Source of the DNA: Asparagopsis taxiformis
Taxonomy: Eukaryota > Rhodophyta > Florideophyceae > Bonnemaisoniales > Bonnemaisoniaceae
Length of the DNA stretch: 64,000 nt
Assembly: GCA_030407315.1 (NCBI GenBank)
Contig: JALQPE010001817.1
Span: forward strand, 62,001-126,000
Reading direction: 5' to 3'
Part shown: positions 19,590 through 30,314 of the stretch, piece by piece
Numbering within the stretch: the stretch's first letter is position 1
Layout of the letters: each line of letters starts with the position of its first letter
The notes under the pieces: model-generated
Databases searched by the model: none
The model's input: the letters and a program-made list of their open reading frames with translations, nothing else
Told to the model about the DNA's origin: nothing
Program-made: the position numbers and the translations under genes

Positions 19590-22500
19590 ATGTCTGCAGA
19601 TTCATCCCTGCAACGCGCCCATGTCTACCTCGAAGATGCCCAGGACACCACACTTGACGCTTCACTACGTCTCGATGCATTGGATGCAGCACGCGCAACA
19701 TTGATCGAAGCCCGTCGTGCCCGTGTTGCAACACAAAATCTACTTCCGATCTTTGCGACGATCTGCACAACGGGCGCTGCGTCACCCTCTCATCTCGCAC
19801 GCATGGTTGTTCCACATACAATTGAAGATTTGTGTCTGCGTGATCTCCGCAGCTTCGCCCTTCCTGCCACTCCGTATCTTGAGCGCGCATTGCACGATAA
19901 CCATGTTGCTGTCGCGACTCGCGCCGTTCGAGCCCTCACAACCCTTTTTAGAAAACTTATTGGACTTGCAGTTTCTATTCGTGTGAACGAGCCTCCAGTT
20001 GTTGATATGGTCCTCCCAGACGCTACTCTAGCTGTCTGGCTGCAGATGGAGACCAAGGCTATTAGCCTTATACAGGCTTCAGACGAGGGATTGCGGAAGG
20101 CTGCAACAAAATTCGCCGAAACTGTTGTGCTCGCATTCAGTTATTCAGGAGGCCCTGGTTCCTCGGATCATTTTACACTGGATTATATTGCCTCTAGCAA
20201 CCCAAAGTCGCCACTGTTAGATCCACGCAGCTTGGAACAAATTGGCAATCGCTGCGTAGCAGAACTAAGCGCTCTTGTCTCTTCCTGTCTATCTGGAAAT
20301 GTGCCAACCTCCCGTCCAAATCAACCTCCTAAATCAGGCATCCCACCATTCACCTTTATGACTGTAATATCCGTTCTTGGCAATCTCATCCGTCGCCGTC
20401 GAAACATTCTTGAAACAACTCTCCCACCATTACTTTCAATAGTCTCCTCACTGACTGCTACTCCACCTGCCCCCTCCTTCACGGCCCTCACAGAAGGCCA
20501 ATGCCAATCCATACTAACAGTCCTCCGCTTCACCCTTCATGCCCTCCGCGCGTATACACATGCTCGAACCGGGCGTGCAGGGGCCGACATCGCCCGTGCA
20601 ACAAATGATCTCCAAGTATACGAGCGCCAGATGGAACAGCATCGAAAGGAGCGCGTCCAACAACAAGAACAACGCATACACGAATCACCACCTCCTCCTA
20701 TCACTCAGAGATTGCTCAGACCCCCAGATCGTCCATTTCCGCGCCTCCCACCCCAAGAAGCATTCAACGTAGCAAAATCGCTCGCGCAACGCATGCCACC
20801 ACAGGAACTCGTCGCCTTTATCATCACTCGCCTTCTACTGAACATTCCACCAGACGACTCTGTCCCTGGGGTCGATACATCGCGTCGACGTGAGCTAGAA
20901 CGAACAGCCGCAGAAAAACAGGAAGAGCCTGTGTTGAAAAAGGCACGAAAATCGCGATTCGCTGTCAAGGAACTCGACAGGCTTCCACCACCAGCACCTG
21001 TGAAGAAAGTCATCGCAATGCGTAAGGTGGCACCCCCAGTAGTTGCTGCAAAATTGTCCGACACTGCTGCTGTCAAGCTCTTCTCAATTTGTTGCCGGAG
21101 AATCATGAAGAAGGAAGCCGAAGCGATATCTAGTGGTGCAGGACCGCTCCGTGTACAGCTTCTAGCTAGACTACTAACTAGATTAGCTCGCATGGAGGGG
21201 AAAATTGCAAACGAGTTTTGTGGAGAGACATGCGCATTCATCGCAGAGGGCATTAAGTCAAATTTGCAGTTGGCGCTGGCATGGTTGCATTCTCTTGTTT
21301 GTGTGCAGGAACTAGGAAATATGACGCGTGCAGACAAGCATGAAACAAAACTTGAAGCCAAAACGGAGTACATGCTGGAGGCTTCCGCTGAGCCCAAGGA
21401 TACCAAAATGAAGGATTCTGTAGATTCGGCATTAAAACCAAATCATCCAGAAGAAAAAGAGCCTGTTCTTCCCGATGGAGAGAAGGCGGAATCAAATCCT
21501 ACTGTTGAGGATGGTGAACATGGGTCTTCCGATGCCATGGAACTCGAGGGCGAAACAGAGTCGAATACAGAGCTTCACGATGAAGATCAAGTTCCTCTAA
21601 ATATTGATCCGGCTTACGAACGAATCCTAGTGAAATTGCTTGACTTGGTGAATGAAAAGCACGGAGCGACCTGCGATGAGTTTACACGGCTTGTCGCAGA
21701 TGCCCCAGTGCTGCCATCTTCCATCATTGATATTCTGGATCGCTGTTGTCGTGACCCGTCTCGCATCAAGTTAGGACTTAACACGCTGCGAGATGTCATA
21801 CTTGAGCGATATGGTGCAGATCGAGAAAGGTGCTTGTCCCTTTTGCTCGATTACACAAACAATGAAGATGAAGTTTTGCGCGGCCCTGCAATTCGACTTG
21901 TCGCAAATAAGCTATTTGTCGAGTGTATAGGACAAGTACCTCAAACAATTGAAGAGTACGCTACGAACACATTGAAATCGGCTGTAGATAACATCATGAA
22001 ATCCTCATCGTCTGATGATGTAAACAGATTGGACAGGGCGTCCTTGCTTCTAACAGCGCTTTGTGGCCAAAAGCATGATCTGCTTTGCATTATTGCTTCG
22101 ACGTATTCCCATGCTCCTCCCAGTGCACAGAAGATACTTCTTTCACGGGCTAAAGATCTTGCCGCTCATATTGGGATGTCGGCGTTGCCAATACTGAAGC
22201 TAATCGAGGGATCATTATTGACTCGTGACGATCGGGAAGCGGAGCCCTCAGCAGATGAAAACCAGAAAAGCTCAGATGATGGCCTAGAGGACCTAGCGTT
22301 GGAGGTTCTACGAGCATCTCTTAAGAAGTTTGGCAAGCCGACGGAAGAAATTGTTAAATCAGCTCGTATTCGATACGAAATCAATCACAACACTAATTTC
22401 ATCATTGCAGTCTTACCAGGCCTGCCAAAAGAAGCAATTATCCGTTACCTTGCGGCGATTGTAGAAGCCTCAAACGGTGAGGAAGAAAAAGCGCCGTCTG

Positions 22501-23084
22501 GTAAGGATGATGGACGAGAAGAAAGCAAGGCAGTGAAAAAAAGCAGTTCGTTTAAGGATATTATAGGGACTCTCATGGGTGTTCACCCTCCTACTCTTTC
22601 GCCAGCAGATCTCCTTATTGAACTTCATAATATTGATCCCAGTCCTTCAGCCAGTGTAGCAATTTCAGCATGCTTCGAGTTGAAATCAATTTTCAAACAG
22701 GAATCGGTTGCAAAAGCCGTTCAGCAACTATTGGAGAAAACAGTGATACCGGACCTATTCATGCGGACTGTGCACTTGGCAAGAATATTCCATCCAGAAC
22801 TAGAAACATATCTCACAGAGACAGTGATGATGAAGTTGATCGATAAGCAAGTCTGGAGAAACGCAATTCTATGGGAGGGTTATCTGCGCTATTGCTCGGA
22901 AATCAAGGAAAGATCTGTCAAATCATTGCTCAGTCTCCCAGTTGTTCAGCTAGAAGATGCCTTGAGTAGGCAACAAGTGTTGCGGACCGTGTTTGCTGAT
23001 CTTATGTCTAATCCGAAGAATGCAAAGAGAATTCCAGTTAAGCATAGAAAAGCTGTCGCTGCAGCTATCAAACGGAGGGAATAG
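19590..23084 (+). CDS. SYMPK: Symplekin / Pta1, mRNA 3'-end processing scaffold
   Basis: This is the scaffold of the cleavage and polyadenylation machinery. From ATG 19590 it is 1164 aa, one exon; the frame is open from 19389, but the sequence before residue 68 of that longer frame looks non-conserved. The N-terminal half is a HEAT-like helical solenoid (LRKAATKFAETVVLAF). The middle has a Pro/Lys-rich linker with a likely nuclear signal (KKARKSRF) and an acidic segment near 21400-21600. The C-terminal symplekin domain is distinctive: LWEGYLRYC, then SLLSLPVVQLEDALS, and an ending rich in basic residues. The C-terminal domain is the strongest evidence; the N-terminal start is uncertain. Confidence 0.85.
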   Translation: MSADSSLQRAHVYLEDAQDTTLDASLRLDALDAARATLIEARRARVATQNLLPIFATICTTGAASPSHLARMVVPHTIEDLCLRDLRSFALPATPYLERALHDNHVAVATRAVRALTTLFRKLIGLAVSIRVNEPPVVDMVLPDATLAVWLQMETKAISLIQASDEGLRKAATKFAETVVLAFSYSGGPGSSDHFTLDYIASSNPKSPLLDPRSLEQIGNRCVAELSALVSSCLSGNVPTSRPNQPPKSGIPPFTFMTVISVLGNLIRRRRNILETTLPPLLSIVSSLTATPPAPSFTALTEGQCQSILTVLRFTLHALRAYTHARTGRAGADIARATNDLQVYERQMEQHRKERVQQQEQRIHESPPPPITQRLLRPPDRPFPRLPPQEAFNVAKSLAQRMPPQELVAFIITRLLLNIPPDDSVPGVDTSRRRELERTAAEKQEEPVLKKARKSRFAVKELDRLPPPAPVKKVIAMRKVAPPVVAAKLSDTAAVKLFSICCRRIMKKEAEAISSGAGPLRVQLLARLLTRLARMEGKIANEFCGETCAFIAEGIKSNLQLALAWLHSLVCVQELGNMTRADKHETKLEAKTEYMLEASAEPKDTKMKDSVDSALKPNHPEEKEPVLPDGEKAESNPTVEDGEHGSSDAMELEGETESNTELHDEDQVPLNIDPAYERILVKLLDLVNEKHGATCDEFTRLVADAPVLPSSIIDILDRCCRDPSRIKLGLNTLRDVILERYGADRERCLSLLLDYTNNEDEVLRGPAIRLVANKLFVECIGQVPQTIEEYATNTLKSAVDNIMKSSSSDDVNRLDRASLLLTALCGQKHDLLCIIASTYSHAPPSAQKILLSRAKDLAAHIGMSALPILKLIEGSLLTRDDREAEPSADENQKSSDDGLEDLALEVLRASLKKFGKPTEEIVKSARIRYEINHNTNFIIAVLPGLPKEAIIRYLAAIVEASNGEEEKAPSGKDDGREESKAVKKSSSFKDIIGTLMGVHPPTLSPADLLIELHNIDPSPSASVAISACFELKSIFKQESVAKAVQQLLEKTVIPDLFMRTVHLARIFHPELETYLTETVMMKLIDKQVWRNAILWEGYLRYCSEIKERSVKSLLSLPVVQLEDALSRQQVLRTVFADLMSNPKNAKRIPVKHRKAVAAAIKRRE

Positions 23085-23256
23085 ACAAAGTTTGCTTAAA
23101 TTGTAGTATCCATGACTTGATATCGTAAATGTAAAGCTTTTGGGAGATATGTCCAGCGTTCACAAGGATGAACATCGCAGACCAGATGGTAAAGAAACGA
23201 CAATCTAGCAACTAAATTTCTGATATTTTTGGCTTGATTCCATTTTTCGTCATTGA

Positions 23257-23280
23257 CGCCTACGCCTACGCCGACGCCCC
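23257..23280 (+). repeat. Short hexamer repeat (CCTACG-like)
   Basis: Between symplekin and UTP18 there are about three tandem units of the type GCCTAC/GCCGAC. It lies roughly 100 bp upstream of the UTP18 start. Confidence 0.5.
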
Positions 23281-23376
23281 AATTAAGCCTGGCCTCCGTC
23301 AAACCTCGAGAGCTGAGAAACTGTGTTTCCAACGAGAATCGACTCACGCAAATTAGGAACACATCCAATATCAGCT

Positions 23377-25251
23377 ATGGCACCATCGCCAAAAGAACGG
23401 CCTTTGTTCTTCATTGACAGAACGGGTAGCGATAATCTACAACCAGAAGAAGAACGGCGCAACTCCCCTTTCAACCAATACTCTCTGGCTGCAGATTTAC
23501 AGGTTGAAGAATCAGTAGGCGATCTTGATCCTGTTGAGCCACCTCGAAAGGAGACTGAAAAGGTGCCGTCAAAGGAGCAGAAACATTCTGCCTTGCAAGA
23601 CAAGACAGCAGCCCAAATCAAGAAGGTCGAGAAGACCGAGGTAACGAAAAAGGAAGCAAAACATGTCAATGATTCGGACCAAGGGAAGGAAACTGTCAAT
23701 TTACATCACGAAGCAGTCGAACATGACAGTATTTTGAGAGCCAAGAACAACTTGAAGCGAAAGAAAGTTCAGATTGAGTCGAACGAGGACGAAAAGAATT
23801 CCGTTATGAGCGACGAACAAGCTTCATGTGAAGAAAGCGAACAGATCCCAGAGGACGAAAAGCTACGGGGAGCTTGGAACGATCCGGACGATGAGAGGAA
23901 AAGTGTGAACTTATTTGGTAGACAACGAACAAAGAAACTGCGTCAATCCATAGGTGAACGCGAAGTCTCAGGACAGCAATATGCGCAGCGCATCCGCGAA
24001 TACTATACAACCGGAATAGGACATATTGCAAACGCACCTGGAGGTTGGGCTGAGCTTCCATCTCAAAAGGAGCAGAGAGAAAAGGAACAGCAGCTCGCAG
24101 AATCTTCTGTTGATAAACCCAAAGTCAAGCCTGCCACTGTGGATGATTTGGGCCTCTCGGAGAACGTCAAATCTCTCCTGCAAACATCAGCTAAAATCCT
24201 TGACGACAGAGCTCTGGTCAGAGCATCCCAGCAAGGGGGGACCGAAAAATTGCAGAGCGGCACTCTGGACATTCGCCGCGTTACCAATGCTAATGAGGAA
24301 GATCCCAACCAAGCAGAAGCGAGATGTGTTCAGTTTCATAATAGTGGCAAGTTGATTTTGACGGCAGGCTTGGATAGGATGTTGCGAATATTCCAAGTTG
24401 ATGGTGAACGTAACGCAAAGGTGCAAGGCATCCGAATCAACCGTTTTCCTATTCACTCGGCCAAGTTCACAGGAGGCGGAGAGCAGGTCGTGATAACTGG
24501 CCGTCACCGATTCTTTTACCAATTTGACATGAAATCTGGCATCGTATCAACGATTCGAACTCTAGTGACACATGAGGAGCGGTCATGGGAAAATTTCGAG
24601 GTATCAGCGGATGGTTCACGGTTGGCGTTTGTCGGACAGCGAGGAAAGATTCTAATTCTATCAAATACCACCAAGCGGGTACTGGGACAGATCCGATTGA
24701 ATTCAAGGGTTGTCGCCGTAGCGTTTGCACCAGCTGGAGAGCGTGAACATTTGCTCTATGCAGCTGGAGCAGAAGGCATTGTCTATCTCTGCGATACAAA
24801 ACGCTTTATTTGCGTGGATCGGCACAGAGATGAAGGCGCAATTCACAGCACTTGCATCGCAGTGTCGTCTAAATACTATGCGCTTGGATCAGACTCTGGT
24901 GTGGTTAATGTGTATCCAGCTTCTGCTATGGGTGCACGGAGCGAAGAAGTTTTGTTAGGAATGCGCACTGGCAGCCCAGAAAAGGCGTTTATGAATCTCA
25001 CAACGTCGATTAACGTAATTGCGTTCAGTCCAGATGGCAAGTTGATAGCATTCAGCTCGCATGATACGAAGAACGCAATAAGGATTGCGCATATCCCAAG
25101 CATGACGGTATACTCAAACTGGCCTAGTATCAAATCGAATATCAGACGAGTATGCACGATCGCATTCAGCCCTGGTGGTGGTTATATTGCTATTGGTAAC
25201 GATAAGGGAGATGTACAGATGATGCGACTGCCAGTGTATCCTGCCAACTAA
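23377..25251 (+). CDS. UTP18: UTP18, U3 snoRNP / SSU processome WD40 protein
   Basis: The product is 624 aa from ATG 23377; the frame opens earlier with a GTG at 23323 that is not needed. The N-terminal third is charged and low in complexity (poly-Glu/Lys), common for nucleolar proteins. A conserved block leads into the propeller. Six or so WD40 blades follow: VQFHNSGKLILTAGLDRMLRIFQVDG, then RFPIHSAKFTGGGEQVVITGR and FYQFDMKSGIV, which are characteristic of UTP18, through to FSPDGKLIAFSS and FSPGGGYIAIGNDKGDVQMM. UTP18 is part of the UTP-B complex and recruits the exosome helicase in early 18S rRNA processing. The gene is intronless and ends 31 bp from its convergent neighbour. Confidence 0.88.
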   Translation: MAPSPKERPLFFIDRTGSDNLQPEEERRNSPFNQYSLAADLQVEESVGDLDPVEPPRKETEKVPSKEQKHSALQDKTAAQIKKVEKTEVTKKEAKHVNDSDQGKETVNLHHEAVEHDSILRAKNNLKRKKVQIESNEDEKNSVMSDEQASCEESEQIPEDEKLRGAWNDPDDERKSVNLFGRQRTKKLRQSIGEREVSGQQYAQRIREYYTTGIGHIANAPGGWAELPSQKEQREKEQQLAESSVDKPKVKPATVDDLGLSENVKSLLQTSAKILDDRALVRASQQGGTEKLQSGTLDIRRVTNANEEDPNQAEARCVQFHNSGKLILTAGLDRMLRIFQVDGERNAKVQGIRINRFPIHSAKFTGGGEQVVITGRHRFFYQFDMKSGIVSTIRTLVTHEERSWENFEVSADGSRLAFVGQRGKILILSNTTKRVLGQIRLNSRVVAVAFAPAGEREHLLYAAGAEGIVYLCDTKRFICVDRHRDEGAIHSTCIAVSSKYYALGSDSGVVNVYPASAMGARSEEVLLGMRTGSPEKAFMNLTTSINVIAFSPDGKLIAFSSHDTKNAIRIAHIPSMTVYSNWPSIKSNIRRVCTIAFSPGGGYIAIGNDKGDVQMMRLPVYPAN

Positions 25252-25282
25252 GTAGAATTAAAATTGCATGTAAATACAACAC

Positions 25283-26143
25283 TTACGGAAGAAATGGTTT
25301 GGTACGTAGAAACATATTACATCCACGCTCAAGCATTTCAGGCACATTACCTCTTATTACTGTGCCAACACCACCATACAACATGCGTGTAGGGACATCG
25401 CGGATAGACTCGGTGACTTTCTGGACTTCTATGCCACCGAATTTCTTCAAATATCGCACCAATCGACGATGTTGCTGCGGTGCATCTCTAATCGCAAGAC
25501 CATACACGTTGGTAACACCTTTCTCATTCGCAAATGCCAAGGCAGCAATGAAGAGCATCATGCCCGGCGAAAGATGTAACAATGCACCGTCGGCATCTCT
25601 CGGAATAGCTTTGTAGGACTCGATATGGAGTCGATTGTTGGGAAGGATAGCGCCAGTTACGGAGCCTGCGTAAGTAGGCTGAGGCTGATCATGCGTACGG
25701 AGGATACTTATATTTAGCAACGGTCCGACGCAGTGGTTTTGTAAGCAATAGCCTCGACTGGCGACCTGTGCTTCAACGGAGGAAAGTGTCAAGCGCGAAG
25801 AGCGTTGGTGAGAGGAGCATATGAAACTGGGGCGGGACCGTCGCACAGTGGTACGTGGAAGGCGCGCTGTACAAAATGCCGGCGTGATCATTGTAATTGT
25901 TGCTTTACCGAGATGGAGTTGAGCGTCGGTGGCGATGACAGATCGGTTGTATTTTTGGAAACGGATGGACTTTGCAGGCAGTACACGCATATACAGCTGT
26001 GGTGTTTGGAAGCAATCGACGCTTTGGAAGCATGACACCAATTTAATTTTGACCTTTTCACTTTTGTACGCTACGGCGCTTGCTTTGTCACTTGCCGTTC
26101 CACTTTGTAGACGTGGAGGTCCACACGATGACATCGCTTTCAT
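25283..26143 (-). CDS. Conserved plastid-type hypothetical, possibly acetyltransferase-like
   Basis: The frame is 286 aa from ATG 26143; later ATGs at 25990 (MRVLPAKS) and further in are possible because the N-terminal 110 residues are basic and Ser/Thr/Arg-rich like a targeting peptide. The C-terminal 120 residues look conserved: a hydrophobic helix GMMLFIAALAFANEKG, a strand NVYGLAIRD, then HRRLVRYLKKFGG and a Gly-rich turn. The helix-strand-helix pattern with a Leu/Arg-rich helix recalls GNAT acetyltransferases, but I see no clear acetyl-CoA loop. I do not recognise the family. It faces UTP18 tail to tail. Confidence 0.55.
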   Translation of the reverse strand: MKAMSSCGPPRLQSGTASDKASAVAYKSEKVKIKLVSCFQSVDCFQTPQLYMRVLPAKSIRFQKYNRSVIATDAQLHLGKATITMITPAFCTARLPRTTVRRSRPSFICSSHQRSSRLTLSSVEAQVASRGYCLQNHCVGPLLNISILRTHDQPQPTYAGSVTGAILPNNRLHIESYKAIPRDADGALLHLSPGMMLFIAALAFANEKGVTNVYGLAIRDAPQQHRRLVRYLKKFGGIEVQKVTESIRDVPTRMLYGGVGTVIRGNVPEMLERGCNMFLRTKPFLP

Positions 26144-26390
26144 ACATGCTTGTCAGAGTTGTTCCCCCCCGTCTGCAACTGTCAGGAGTCGAGTCGCAAG
26201 GACGTGTGGATCACACAGCTCGACCGATTGCTGTCGTGCTAAGGCGATGACTTGGAACTTGCAGACGCGATGAATTTGTATCTGCAATTGAGGTCGCCGA
26301 CGGCTAACCTTGTCCAGAGTGCGCTTCGGATACCATTTTGATAGGTGCCCTTCTCTTCATACCGCCCTTTGTCAAGACTTGAAATCGAAG

Positions 26391-26713
26391 ATGGCTGATA
26401 GCAACTCGAAAACATTTCAACGTGGCCTGAGCAGAGACTTGATCGAATGTCTTGTGAACATAGTTTGTCCAGAATATAAAAAAGTGACTGATTGCACGTC
26501 CAGCTTATCGATGAAATTGTAGTGACTCTGCAAGACAATCTGGCCGTTGTAATATTCTGTGTTATACGCGAAAACCCCAAAACGGCCTTGCTGAAAGTCT
26601 CGAGGGCGCCTCTTTGGGGCAGGCGTAGAATAGACGAAGAGCCAGTGTTCAAAATTTCGCATCCGAGCCACAAAGATCAGCAAAACGGCTCTATTCTCCT
26701 TTATTTTGATTAA
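26391..26713 (+). CDS. Possible small gene in two frames
   Basis: An ATG in good context (AAGATGGCT) at 26391 starts a protein-like segment (MADSNSKTFQRGLSRDLIEC...CPEYKK), which ends at a stop near 26520. In the next frame an equally protein-like segment (QLIDEIVVTLQDNL) begins near 26498 and runs to 26713. Together they resemble a short helical protein joined by a frameshift or a very small intron. I do not recognise it and it may be chance. Confidence 0.22.
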
Positions 26714-27314
26714 CTGCAGGAAGGCACTGAATTTCATGCCTTTTACTACTATCGGTTAACCAGGGTACGTATTGTGACCTTCTCTCGCAATCGGTTTGCC
26801 GCCTCTGCAAAGAAATCTGGTCTGTCGTTCACGATGCTCTTCCGTTCCTCCAGTCTGTTCAGACCACGTACAATTCATTCGTTTCAACCAACAGCCGGCA
26901 CAATTTTTCTGGCTGCACATGTCGCATGAAATGATCATGTACGTCTTGGCTTGACTAGCCAACGAGTTGATGCGCGTGGTCTGGATACATCCTGCCAGAG
27001 CTACTACACTATCGTGGAATTGTATTACCGCTCTGCCGGTAATAGTCTCAAGTAATAAACAATACTCGCCAGTGATAATGTGGACAAAGACAGACCACGG
27101 ATCGTTCCCTAAAATCCGGCATAGCCTGACACGACCACGGGTGACGACCAGCCACGACAATAAAATTTTAGAAATATTTTGGCACCGCACATCTCAAATC
27201 GTGTTCCGTCGCCGCTCACTCTGCCAACGCCGGCGCCCTAGTTTGCCGTACCTACATTCTACAACTGAACCAATTGACAGTAGTCGTTCTCTGCAAATAA
27301 CACAACGCGTCATA
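26714..27314. other. Intergenic region
   Basis: This region lies upstream of the SLX9-like gene. The frame of that gene stays open leftwards to 26967, but the added residues look random and the clear start is the ATG at 27315. I see nothing else here. Confidence 0.35.
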
Positions 27315-28067
27315 ATGGTGAAACGGCTCCGCGAAAAGAGCGCCAGGTTGCTCTCCGCTGCCGGCAGTAGCGGGACGCGACCCGTGATCTCCAAAGATGC
27401 GACGCTGCACCGCGGTCGCAAAAAACGCTTGGAGAAGCGGCAGCGGCAGGCAGCGAAACAGGCCTTCGTCCAAGATGAGCTTGCGCGAATTTCAGAGGCG
27501 AAGAAGAAATCGACAAAGAAGCGCAAAAAGACACCAGCAGGGCCTGCGTTGTCAATTTTGACGCCGCTGCAGGATGCGCTGCCAGCGGAAGAAAGAGAGC
27601 CCAATGAGGATGCCAAGGAAACCGAAACGGAGCGCAATGCTAGGCAAGGTGCGGTGCGCCATCGCGCGAGGAGACGACTGCTCGTCGACGAGACGGAACA
27701 GGTGAATAATGTGCGCAAATTCGAAGGCTTTGTTCACAATCCCGTTGAGGCGCTTCGGCAGCATCTCATGAATACGATTTCGAATGATCCTTGCGAGATT
27801 GCGCCCGCCATTGGGGAAGATAAGAAGGCGGAAAAAAGCAAGGAGAATACCGGTGGCAAGGTGAAATTGGAGATTGGAAAGGAGCTCGAGGAGGCGAGAA
27901 CGATGGCGAGGGAGAGAGTGCGCGAAAAGGTGGCGGAGAAGAAGAGGTTTGCGGAGGCTGCTGCGGCGTTGAAGAAGAAGCGCGATGACAGTAAGATTAA
28001 GAAACAAAGGTTGGGTGGCGCTGCGCGGGGGAGGATTGGTGTTAAGAGAGAGAAAATTTTGGGCTAG
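27315..28067 (+). CDS. SLX9-like ribosome biogenesis factor
   Basis: The gene encodes 250 aa, extremely basic, from ATG 27315 to TAG. The N-terminus has Lys/Arg clusters (GRKKRLEKRQRQ, KKKSTKKRKK) fit for nucleolar import. The one conserved-looking block is FEGFVHNPVEALRQHLMNTI near residue 140, which matches the pattern of the SLX9 C-terminal motif (F, NP, ALRxHL). The rest is a long charged helix ending in KKQRLGGAARG. SLX9 acts in pre-40S maturation and export. The call rests on one motif; another small nucleolar protein is possible. Confidence 0.5.
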   Translation: MVKRLREKSARLLSAAGSSGTRPVISKDATLHRGRKKRLEKRQRQAAKQAFVQDELARISEAKKKSTKKRKKTPAGPALSILTPLQDALPAEEREPNEDAKETETERNARQGAVRHRARRRLLVDETEQVNNVRKFEGFVHNPVEALRQHLMNTISNDPCEIAPAIGEDKKAEKSKENTGGKVKLEIGKELEEARTMARERVREKVAEKKRFAEAAAALKKKRDDSKIKKQRLGGAARGRIGVKREKILG

Positions 28068-28173
28068 GCGGTATGGCGATAGCAGGAGCAAACGTAGTAT
28101 CAACAATACAGCAAAGCTGAAGACTTAAATTTACAACACAAAGGGGAGGAGAGGTTTATGAACACGAGTAGAA

Positions 28174-28638
28174 TCAACGAAACGGCGAGCTGAAACAAAA
28201 CGAGAGTGAACCTTCGTCAATCTTACGATTGGCCGAGCTGGATGACCGTCTCCTCCTTCCAAACCATCTCCTTCTGTCCGACGCATCCGCGGAGGCGGTG
28301 CTTGCGGAGCGAGCGAATAACACAGCGCGATTGGACGCATCTTCAACTCTGGGCTCTGGCTTGTTCCTGGAGGAGATTCGACGGCCGATGAGAATTCCGC
28401 CGCGTCGCTGAAAGTCGACGGGATCAATGGAGGTGTCCAAGCCGCGCCGATGGAGATGAGAACGGAGGTCGCACGAGGAGCCAAAGTTATGAAACCAAAC
28501 GACGCCGCACTGGCCGGCCTCCCTCTGCAGCGACTGGGCGTGCGCCTCTGCCTCTGGGGCGGGGTACGTCGCGCTGGTCGGGGACAGCTCGAAGAGATCG
28601 TGGGGCATTTGCCAGGGCTTGACGTCGGCTGCAGACAT
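28174..28638 (-). CDS. Small hypothetical protein
   Basis: The frame is 154 aa from an ATG in good context (CCACAATGTC) on the minus strand. The first half (PWQMPHDLFELSP, GQCGVVWFHNFG) has mixed composition like a folded protein; the second half is Ser/Arg-rich and low in complexity. I recognise no family. An overlapping longer frame on the same strand (28131-28802) is Pro/Ser-rich and less convincing. Confidence 0.35.
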   Translation of the reverse strand: MSAADVKPWQMPHDLFELSPTSATYPAPEAEAHAQSLQREAGQCGVVWFHNFGSSCDLRSHLHRRGLDTSIDPVDFQRRGGILIGRRISSRNKPEPRVEDASNRAVLFARSASTASADASDRRRWFGRRRRSSSSANRKIDEGSLSFCFSSPFR

Positions 28639-29402
28639 TGTGGGAAGAGGACAGGCGGGGCGAGGCGGGGGAAGATATGGAGGGATGGGATGGGACGGTT
28701 TTGTTTGCAGCGATGGTTGGTGTGGGTTGATGCAGGGTATGGATGCAAGTAGATGGTAACGAGAGATGGGGTTTTAGGAACTGGAGGGTTGTGATCGAGC
28801 AAAAAACAGCAGGTGGAGAGAGGCAGCGAGCGAGAGTGTTGTCAGAAGTGAGATTTACGAGCCGTGTGTAGGGCAGCATTTGTCGTTGTGCCCAATCAAT
28901 AGCAATGCTGTACGGGGGATTTGCGTACAATGCTGGAACGGCGCATCCGAGTTGGGTGCTGCTGCAACAGTGCCTCCGCGTGTCAAACGGACAAGGTGTA
29001 TGAAACGTCTTGTATCTCCGAAATCACAGTGTATGCCACATGTATGGTCTGTATTTCACGGTGCACATGTACGACATGTTAAAGTTTGTGATGGATTACA
29101 GCAGCCTGATACTACCTATATTTATGCAGTATTCCTACGCCGGACACTTTCTCACATTGATTGGCCAATGGCAGCACACGAATATCGTTCCGTTGAATGG
29201 TGACAAAAACGTTGGAGACGCTACGCCAATAATTTGTCCCTTATTTCTTGCACAACAATTGTGCAATCATCTATGTATCCTACGCCAGTACCGCGGCATA
29301 GTATACACATGCAACAGCTCTGTTGTCCTGAGACTCGACAAATTCCACCTATGCCACCCACCCTTCCACTTGCGTTGCTAATTAAACCATTACTACGCTA
29401 TT

Positions 29403-29435
29403 CGCCTCGCCTCGCCTCGCCTCGCCTCGCCTCGC
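29403..29435 (+). repeat. Pentanucleotide microsatellite (CGCCT)n
   Basis: There are about six and a half perfect tandem units of CGCCT. Confidence 0.95.
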
Positions 29436-30314
29436 ATTTCTCTGCCATTCCTTGTTGCGCCTGTCCCGTGCTCACTGGAAAAGTGTAAATGTAGACTGCC
29501 AAATTCCGTGTCTTGCACTATATGCACAACAAATTACCAGACACTACTTGGTCCAATAAACCTAATCTCCCCATCCGAACATCCCGCTACCGTCTGCACT
29601 ACTTGCGCATCACAACCGCCGCCTGCGATTCGCGCCGTCGCAAACTGATGCAATCCGCTTACTTCATTCGGGCCGAAAACCGCCACTCCGCTTCGCACAG
29701 TCGACCTGCCCAATTTCTATTTTCAATCTGCAGTACCACATATGACCCGAACAGCGCCCCGATTCGCATGCGTCATCATGATCGACCATTCCGCACGCTA
29801 TGATATCGCACACCTGGTTCCATAATGCGCAAACGCCGCACATATGGTATGACTTTATTCTAGTAAGGCTCGACGACTCGCGCAATTCCCATCGTGAGCT
29901 TCTCCCATTTTACCTTGCCACACACCGCTGACCTCGCGTTCTGGGAAAGTAGTCGTGCACTGCCGTCGAATCATTTTGAGGATTAGGATATCGTGGTATA
30001 TCATGCACGCGCTGTGGCTCTGTCGTGCTGGAAGTTGGATCAGACTACGTCGATGGAATACATTGTCCATGAAAACAGCGTGTTTGACTTTGCAAGGCAT
30101 GCAAGAACGCTTATATCGCCCTGAGAGAAACAAGGCATAAATTTACACCGTTCAATCTCACAATTTGCTGTGCAGGAGCATGATGAGAAATAAACGACGT
30201 GCAAAGAAACGATTTAGTTTTGTTTTGGCGGGAACGAGACAAATGCCTTGACGCCAAAAGTGAAGATACAATTGTAGATATTTTCATTCTGCGTCGTCCA
30301 ATCCTACGCCCTCC

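Noticed and set aside
28131..28802. 223-codon minus-strand frame
   Set aside because: Pro/Ser-rich low-complexity text without protein-like patterning; the overlapping 154-codon frame with a better start context is preferred, itself with low confidence.
29403..29435. CRISPR-like array
   Set aside because: Perfect 5-bp tandem units with no spacers; a simple microsatellite.
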